Shown: in pieces, positions 58,741 through 64,000 of the stretch | How positions within the stretch are numbered: the first letter of the stretch is position 1 | Layout of the letters: each line of letters opens with the position of its first letter | Origin: Globodera rostochiensis | Lineage: Eukaryota > Nematoda > Chromadorea > Rhabditida > Heteroderidae | Assembly (NCBI GenBank): GCA_018350325.1 | Contig: JAEVLN010000014.1 | Span: 703,501-767,500 of the forward strand | DNA: 64,000 bases | Direction of reading: 5' to 3' | Translations under genes and position numbers: made by a program | Notes under the pieces: generated by a model | Told to the model about the DNA's origin: nothing | The model's database searches: none | What the model saw: only the letters and a program-made list of their open reading frames with translations

Positions 58741-59094
58741 TATCAACTTGTTATCATTGTGAAAAAAAATGAGCAAAGGAAGGTGTTTTTTTTAAATAAA
58801 TGCCATCTCCGTAACAATAAAATTGTTTTAATAATGTGCCAACAAATTTTAACCTATCAAACAAACACATTTTGGGCGGAGATCGGAAAGGAAATGTGTG
58901 AAAAGTGGCACTTTTCGATGGGTATGTCGTCATGCTTCTTCCCCCCCCCCCTCTCCTGGTCCAAACAATTAACAACAATTTGTGTTAATGCATAAAAGCC
59001 AAAAATTACATTACAAAGTGTCGGGTCGGGGGGGGGGGTCGAAAGTCCGTGAAAAGTGCCAAAAAAAACAACGGACGTATACAAAATGTTCGAA
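58741..59094. other. Short spacer between COX18 and TIM22
   Basis: AT-rich with a poly-C run at 58941-58950 and a poly-G run at 59030-59038. It holds the COX18 3' UTR and the TIM22 leader or promoter. No polycistronic spacer signature can be read with certainty. Confidence 0.5.
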
Positions 59095-62013
59095 TCAAAA
59101 CATCGAAGATGGAATAAAACGACGGCGTCGGAACAGCGAGCGAAAGGGCGTCGGCGTGTCGGTGGGCAACGGGCCAATGCCGAGCAGGCGTTTGACCTGC
59201 GAAAAATTAAAAATAAAGAAAATGAAAACCAAAAACAAAAAGTTTGATTCTCTCTTCTTTCGAGTCAATCAGTTTTTGTCAGCAATTTTAAAAAAAACAT
59301 CTTTTTAAAAAGGTTTAAATTCTAAATTAGAAAAAAAATGTTTCTGAGAGTTTTTTGGGCTTACGCATTGTAAGTTAAGCGCCCAAATTTTTTCCAAAAA
59401 CCCCGGCGGGATGAATATTTAATTTCAAAAGGTTTGCAAATTGCGCGTTTAATTTATATTTATTTTTTCACCCTCGGATGCTGCAGCAGAAGGACTTGCA
59501 ACAGGCTGCTGCTGAGGGTAAAGCACCAATAAAGTGGTAAGATCTTAAAAAAAAACATTTTTTTGTTCCCCCCTCCCCCTCAAAATACTTACCGCCGGTA
59601 AATCAATCATTATTTTGGTGCCGGCTATAACAATTGCCACCATTACAATGTCCAAGCACGCGGCGGTGACCCGGTAGTTCTGCGACCCGGCCATGAACAT
59701 CCATCGGCTGACCTGAACACGCAGACAAAGAGGGAACGAATGGGGATGTAAATGGAATTTTTTTGTTGTTAATTTTAAACGCTTTTTTATTAACGAATTT
59801 TCGCGTACGTTTTCTTAACGAATTTTGGAATACGTTTTCTATTGTTTTTTCCTTTTTTGACAAAAAAAAGAAGTCATTTACCCAAGTGTTGAGCAGTGCC
59901 AAACATCCCATGCACAACGGCAACACCATGTACGGGTCGGCTTGGGTCAGCGAGCTCAGCCAGAAAAAGCCGGGCAAACATTGAGCACCGATATCTGCAA
60001 TAAAAAGGAAAAATCTTATTAAAAAAATATGTATTAAAACGAATTAACTTTCGCCAATCGGCACAAATTAATACGGATTTGTGCGGGCCCGGAGTCTGGC
60101 GCCGAAACGGCAGCGCCAAAATTACCCAGACACTCCCCGGCCGGGCCTGGTACTGACAGATCGCCAACCAGAGGTTGGTTTTTTTTTGGAGATTTAGATT
60201 AAATTTCTTTAAACAATTTTAACCAAAAAAGACCAAAATGTTTGGATGGATGGGGGGGGGGGGGGGGGTCTTTATACAAGAAAATCCGACTACCCGGGCC
60301 GGCTTTTTCAAAATTCCGGACCCTACAAAATTAAACACCACAAATTCTTAAAATCCTTAAAATTTTTGGGCACTTCAATTTGTCTACCTATATCTTAAGA
60401 AATGCTCTAAAAACCCAAAGAAAATTTACCCTCGTTTCCCATCAAACAAACAAAAAAAACCTTGGACATATCGCATGAGGCCCATGTTGCCGTGCACCCA
60501 AACGGGCACCAAGCAGACGCGCAATGCTAACAGACGTGCAAACCACAGGTTTTTCTGCTCCACATGCTTACGCAGGTTTTCGGTTGCCTAAAATTTCAAA
60601 TTTTTATGAAAACTTTAATGTTAAAATTGAAAGTGTTTAATTGTCTCAGGCCCGGGGTAGCCGGATCTTCTCAACTCAACAGACCCGAACCGGCCCCAGT
60701 TCAAAAAATGATGGATTTCTGTCAAATGGTTCATCTACGAACAATGAACATAAATTGTTTGCAATATTAAAAAAAAGTCGGTTGATCACCGAAAAACTCG
60801 TCTAAATCGGGGGAAAAGCCGAACACGCTGACGTCTAATTCCTAGAACCCGAATCCGGTATAGTTGCCAAAATGGTGGGCGGATTAGAGGACAGAACGCC
60901 AACCCAACATTCCAGGAAATTCCTGGCAATTTTTTTGTCTCGGTCTGGCCGGTCTCAAACTTTTAATTCAAAAAATTTTGAATTTTGTCGAAAAAAAAAA
61001 CAAAAAAGTTGGACCAATTCGTTCGCACTCCTCAGGATGAGTTGATCTTGCGTGTTCAACGTCCATTTGCCGTCCTTCTCATCGATGGACGCCGAAATGC
61101 CGTAATGGGCACCCATTTTCTGAAATTTCAAGAGGAACCAGTGTAATTGTTGACAAAATTTTGTTAAAAAAACAACTAAAAATTTGGTTTTTGTTTTCTT
61201 CGTTCTCAAACAAGACAAGAAAAAGGGCAACGATAAACGGACCAAAATTCATCATTTTACAATTAAAGATCCAAAAAACCAAACAATTTTGACCAATAAA
61301 TTGTGTTAACGACGACAGCGATTTTTGTGCCGATTTTTTTTTGTGTTTAATCGTAAGAGAAAAAAACCTTGGAACAAAAAAACACTGTTTCATTTTTGCG
61401 GACTCGCCTCGTAGACTTGCTTGTGCACCAGATTCTGAGTCATCAACCGTTGGGACGTCAGTTTTTCAGCGAGGACAGTCACTGGGATGGTGGCTAACCG
61501 AAGGCCTATACTCACCAACAGAACGGCGGTGGTCGGGCCGAGCAGGTTGGAGGCGGTCATTACTGAAATTTAAAAAAGGAAATTTTTTTTTGAAATTTTG
61601 GACTAAATATTTTATCCAAAAAGAATTAATTCAAAAAATGGAGGCGGGCATACAAAAGTGAAAACAAAAAGGAAGCTTGCTTTATAGGTTCATCAATCAA
61701 TAAGCGACGGGGGGAAATTCTGAAATTTGATTAAAAAATTGACAAATTTACACTTTTTTTGTAGAGAAAATTTTCATTTCGTAAGGGTCCGGGCCATTTT
61801 TCGATATTTTGAACCAAAAAAAGCCTTACATTTCAATGATTCCGCGACCCCCTGGGCCAAAAAGCTATTGGTCATAAAGATGGTGAAATTGTCAACGAAT
61901 ACATCTTTTATTAGTGACGATGAATTGCGCATTTGTCGCACATGTGCGGCCGCCGATCGGATGGCCAAACGATTTCGGCAAACAAACAAAATTGAAGTGG
62001 AATGGGGCAGCAT
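59095..62013 (-). CDS. Mitochondrial inner-membrane insertase COX18 (OXA1/YidC family)
   Basis: Nine exons agree in phase: 62013-61830, 61562-61408, 61119-61015, 60587-60461, 60152-60126, 59994-59882, 59712-59593, 59543-59472 and 59196-59095, giving 334 residues, the usual COX18 length. The N-terminus (MLPHSTSILFVCRNRLAIRS) is Arg/Ser-rich without acids, a mitochondrial targeting peptide. The core has membrane segments LLGPTTAVLLVSIGLRLATI, LLALRVCLVPVWVHGNMGLM, the PGFFWLSSLTQADPYMVLPL block (G-FFW-L-DP-x-x-LP as in OXA1/COX18), IVMVAIVIAGTKIMIDLP and ILPLYWCFTLSSSLLQVLLL followed by HPRVKRLLGI. It exports the COX2 C-terminal tail across the inner membrane during cytochrome oxidase assembly. 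The second intron has a GC donor (GAG|GCGAGT). Exon 5 is only 27 nt and the least certain. Confidence 0.88.
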
Positions 62014-62410
62014 TGAACTTTGAATGAATGCTTAACAAATTGGCATAAAAATTAAAAAAAAAATATTTGAGCGCCTGGAATTTTAAATAGGGTATCCAGC
62101 ATTTCATAATTATTCACAATTCCGGATTTGCGAGAAAAAAAATGCTCGCTCATGCGCTCGCTAACCGTAGAAACTGCGTATCGACCTAAAAAAAAATGCG
62201 TGCCCGTGAAAACTCCCGTACATGGGCCCGTATCCGATCAAAAAAAAAGTAAAATTTCTAAAATTTCAAATTTATGTACAAACAAAATGCCAAATTCTTT
62301 ACAATTCAAAATGCTAAATTCTTTACAATTCAAAATGCCGTTATTGTGGCCCAGCAAAAACAAAAATTTCATCATCAGCAGAGGTTCTTTTCCATTCGTT
62401 GGTTGTTCCA

Positions 62411-62990
62411 TCAGTTACAGTACTGCCTCAATTCGTGGAATTTTTGCTGCATTTGTTGTTCGAATTGTCGACAATTTTTCAGTTTTTTCGACTTTTCAAA
62501 TTTGTTCCGAATTCGTTGCGCTTCTTGTGGCGTTGTTCCCGATTTACATTTTTTCAACAGTTGCTTGGTGGCTCTTTTTTCACTTTTAAAACGGCCGCCA
62601 ACGGCTCGTTTGATGGCACGGCAACACTTGGCGCCATCGCCCTTCGCGCAAGACTGCCTGAACTGCTTGGCATGCTGCTCCAGCACCCTGCGAGCCTGGT
62701 GTTCTACAATTGTTCGGTTTTTTTAAAACAAATAAAGAACCTTCAGGTTTTAATTGGATAACGCGCCATTGCGATTTTCATATGGATAGGTTGTACAAGA
62801 ATGAATTTTATCGTTGGCGGTAAAATGTCAGACATATGCCCCCCCCAGAGGGCTATATTCGACAAAATGCGTTATAACAGTGCCAAGATCGCCAATTTTC
62901 GCACTAACCATTGTACTCGCCGAGAACAAAGGGCGCGGACAGCGCAACCACTGACAAAACGAAGATTGAGGAATTTGTTGGAATTCATTT
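62411..62990 (-). CDS. Small basic Cys-containing protein, probably secreted
   Basis: Exon 2 (62703-62411) encodes 97 residues rich in Lys, Arg and Gln with six Cys (SCAKGDGAKCCRAIKR, KKCKSG, KNCRQF, RQYCN) and helical heptad-like spacing. The preceding exon ends at 62909. In the frame that joins exon 2, it reads SIFVLSVVALSAPFVLGEYN, a clear signal-peptide core. That frame has no Met: the obvious ATG (62989) is one base out of phase and would lead to a stop at the junction. Either a further 5' exon supplies the start, the sequence has an indel, or the gene is broken. Small basic secreted Cys proteins are a common form of nematode effector, but no family is recognised. Confidence 0.5.
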
Positions 62991-63487
62991 TTTTTTTAAT
63001 TTTTGCTGGGATGATGGGGCGCAAATTGTGATCAACACGGCTGATGTGAACAAATTGGCAACGAAGTGTTAAATACGCCAATTTTGGAATCCTTTGGCGA
63101 AATTTGCGTCATTGAACAAAACTGGGCTGAACAAATTAATTTATTCATTGTGCGCGCCTCATCTATTACCGCGTATTTGTACAGATGAGCAAATGAAAAA
63201 AAGGAATTGAGGGAAATTTAATAAATTTTAGTTTTGAAATGAACAAAAATACTAATTATGCGCAAATTACATTTTTTTGACTTTTTACCGCATTTCACCA
63301 CCTTTCTCGATTTTGGAGGATCGAATGCGACAACCATTCAAAAATGTTTGTTCTGTCTGAACTGCTCGAATACTGAATTTTATCAGAATTGGTAGTTAAT
63401 TTTTCCCTTGTTTTCTGATCATTAATATCTTTCTTGGAGTCAATCGCTTAGCTTTTGATCGCCTATTTTCAAATCGTTTATAATTTC
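62991..63487. other. Intergenic spacer
   Basis: AT-rich, with no supported exon. It separates two minus-strand genes and should contain the promoter of the small basic protein. Confidence 0.4.
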
Positions 63488-63932
63488 TCATTTTTTCTTT
63501 TTATTTTCAATCGCTTCCCCTTTTTTGTTGGACATTGAAAAATTGTAAAGAGCGTTGGATCGTTTCGTCTTGGCATTATGTCTTCCCAATTTCTTCACAT
63601 TTGCTTCGCCGGTGCCAAACTGTTCACTGGTCCAAAGCAGAAGTGTAGCAAATATGGCAATGACTGGAAATGAAAAAATGCAACCCATTCAAAACAATCT
63701 GTTTGAATTTCACCGTTAAAGCAAAGTTGAGTCAGCACAAACGGGCAAAGTGCCAATTGTTGAAGAATGAACAATTCGAGGAGGAAAAACAAAATGGAGA
63801 CGAAGCTGTACAAGGCATGCAACATGTGCAGTTGTGAAAAACGCAGTTGGAAGAGCAAGAACAGCTTCAGTAACAGTTGGTTCAGGTTACCAAGCAGCAC
63901 AAAATGGAGCAGTCCAGCAGAGTGCAATGGGA
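63488..63932 (-). CDS. Polytopic membrane protein, 3' part only
   Basis: Two exons in phase, 63932-63714 and 63663-63488, run from an acceptor at 63935 to the stop; the gene continues upstream beyond the window. The visible 131 residues hold about three hydrophobic segments rich in Leu and Phe (AGLLHFVLLGNLNQLLLKLF, YSFVSILFFLLELFILQQLA, VIAIFATLLLW) and a basic C-terminal tail (KKLGRHNAKTKRS). I do not recognise the family from this fragment. The alternative single-exon frame starting MGCIFSFP at 63688 would give a signal-peptide protein, but it includes the intron and is less likely. Confidence 0.5.
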
Positions 63933-64000
63933 CTGAAAATTTTTAACACATTGGTCGCTTAGGTGCACAATGTTGCACACCGTCCGCTGTGAAGAAACAT

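Noticed and set aside
1..64000. tRNA, rRNA or known ncRNA genes
   Set aside because: No cloverleaf with conserved boxes, no ribosomal sequence, and no snRNA-like core was seen on reading both strands; a covariance-model scan would be needed for certainty.

Overview
The window reads as nuclear DNA of a nematode, most likely a plant-parasitic cyst nematode (Heterodera/Globodera type). The evidence is AT-rich intergenic DNA, very many short introns with compact splice sites, Q/H/N-rich proteins, ShKT and CAP/SCP-like secreted proteins, a secreted non-selenium glutathione peroxidase, and an unusually large share of GC-AG introns (at least 13 of roughly 80 inferred). The genus is inferred from these features and was not tested by any search. 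All gene models below were built by hand from splice sites, reading phase and family conservation. Most continuous open frames in the window are only exon fragments.

Layout. 1-2.7 kb: minus-strand cluster of three related uncharacterised genes (A1, A2, A3), two of them a recent tandem duplication. 2.7-5.6 kb: gene-free, repeat-bearing. 5.6-8.9 kb: CYP4-type cytochrome P450 (+), convergent with a secreted glutathione peroxidase (-) at 9.2-11.3 kb. 12.8-18.0 kb: long low-complexity Gln/His/Pro-rich gene (+) with a triplicated exon and a C-terminal CCHC zinc knuckle. 18.6-24.2 kb: orphan ShKT exon, interspersed repeats, a small Cys-rich membrane protein (+) and a secreted ShKT protein (+). 25.2-30.6 kb: three minus-strand genes (CAP-like, Gly/Arg-rich, secreted Cys protein). 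32.0-35.0 kb: organic solute transporter alpha-like membrane protein (-). 35.0-41.6 kb: gene-poor DNA with a 21-bp satellite, GATC-rich blocks and CT tracts. 41.6-42.5 kb: tiny single-pass membrane protein (+). 45.3-54.6 kb: two plus-strand lipid genes, GPAT3/4-type glycerol-3-phosphate acyltransferase and the peroxisomal ABC transporter PMP70/ABCD3. 55.2-64 kb: minus-strand genes for a single Ig-domain protein, TIM22, COX18, a basic secreted Cys protein, and the 3' part of an unknown polytopic membrane protein that leaves the window.

Functional themes. Lipid handling is prominent (P450, GPAT, PMP70, OST-alpha). Two mitochondrial inner-membrane biogenesis factors, TIM22 and COX18, lie head-to-tail. 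Several genes carry N-terminal signal peptides (GPx, ShKT protein, Cys protein at 29-30.6 kb; the basic protein at 62.4 kb has a signal-like core with no in-frame Met seen); these are candidate secreted or effector proteins, but nothing in the sequence proves host delivery. I see no single obviously new biochemical system. The most unusual signals are the GC-AG intron enrichment, the exon triplication with a frame-breaking copy, the A-gene family with its acidic repeat, and several dispersed repeat families.
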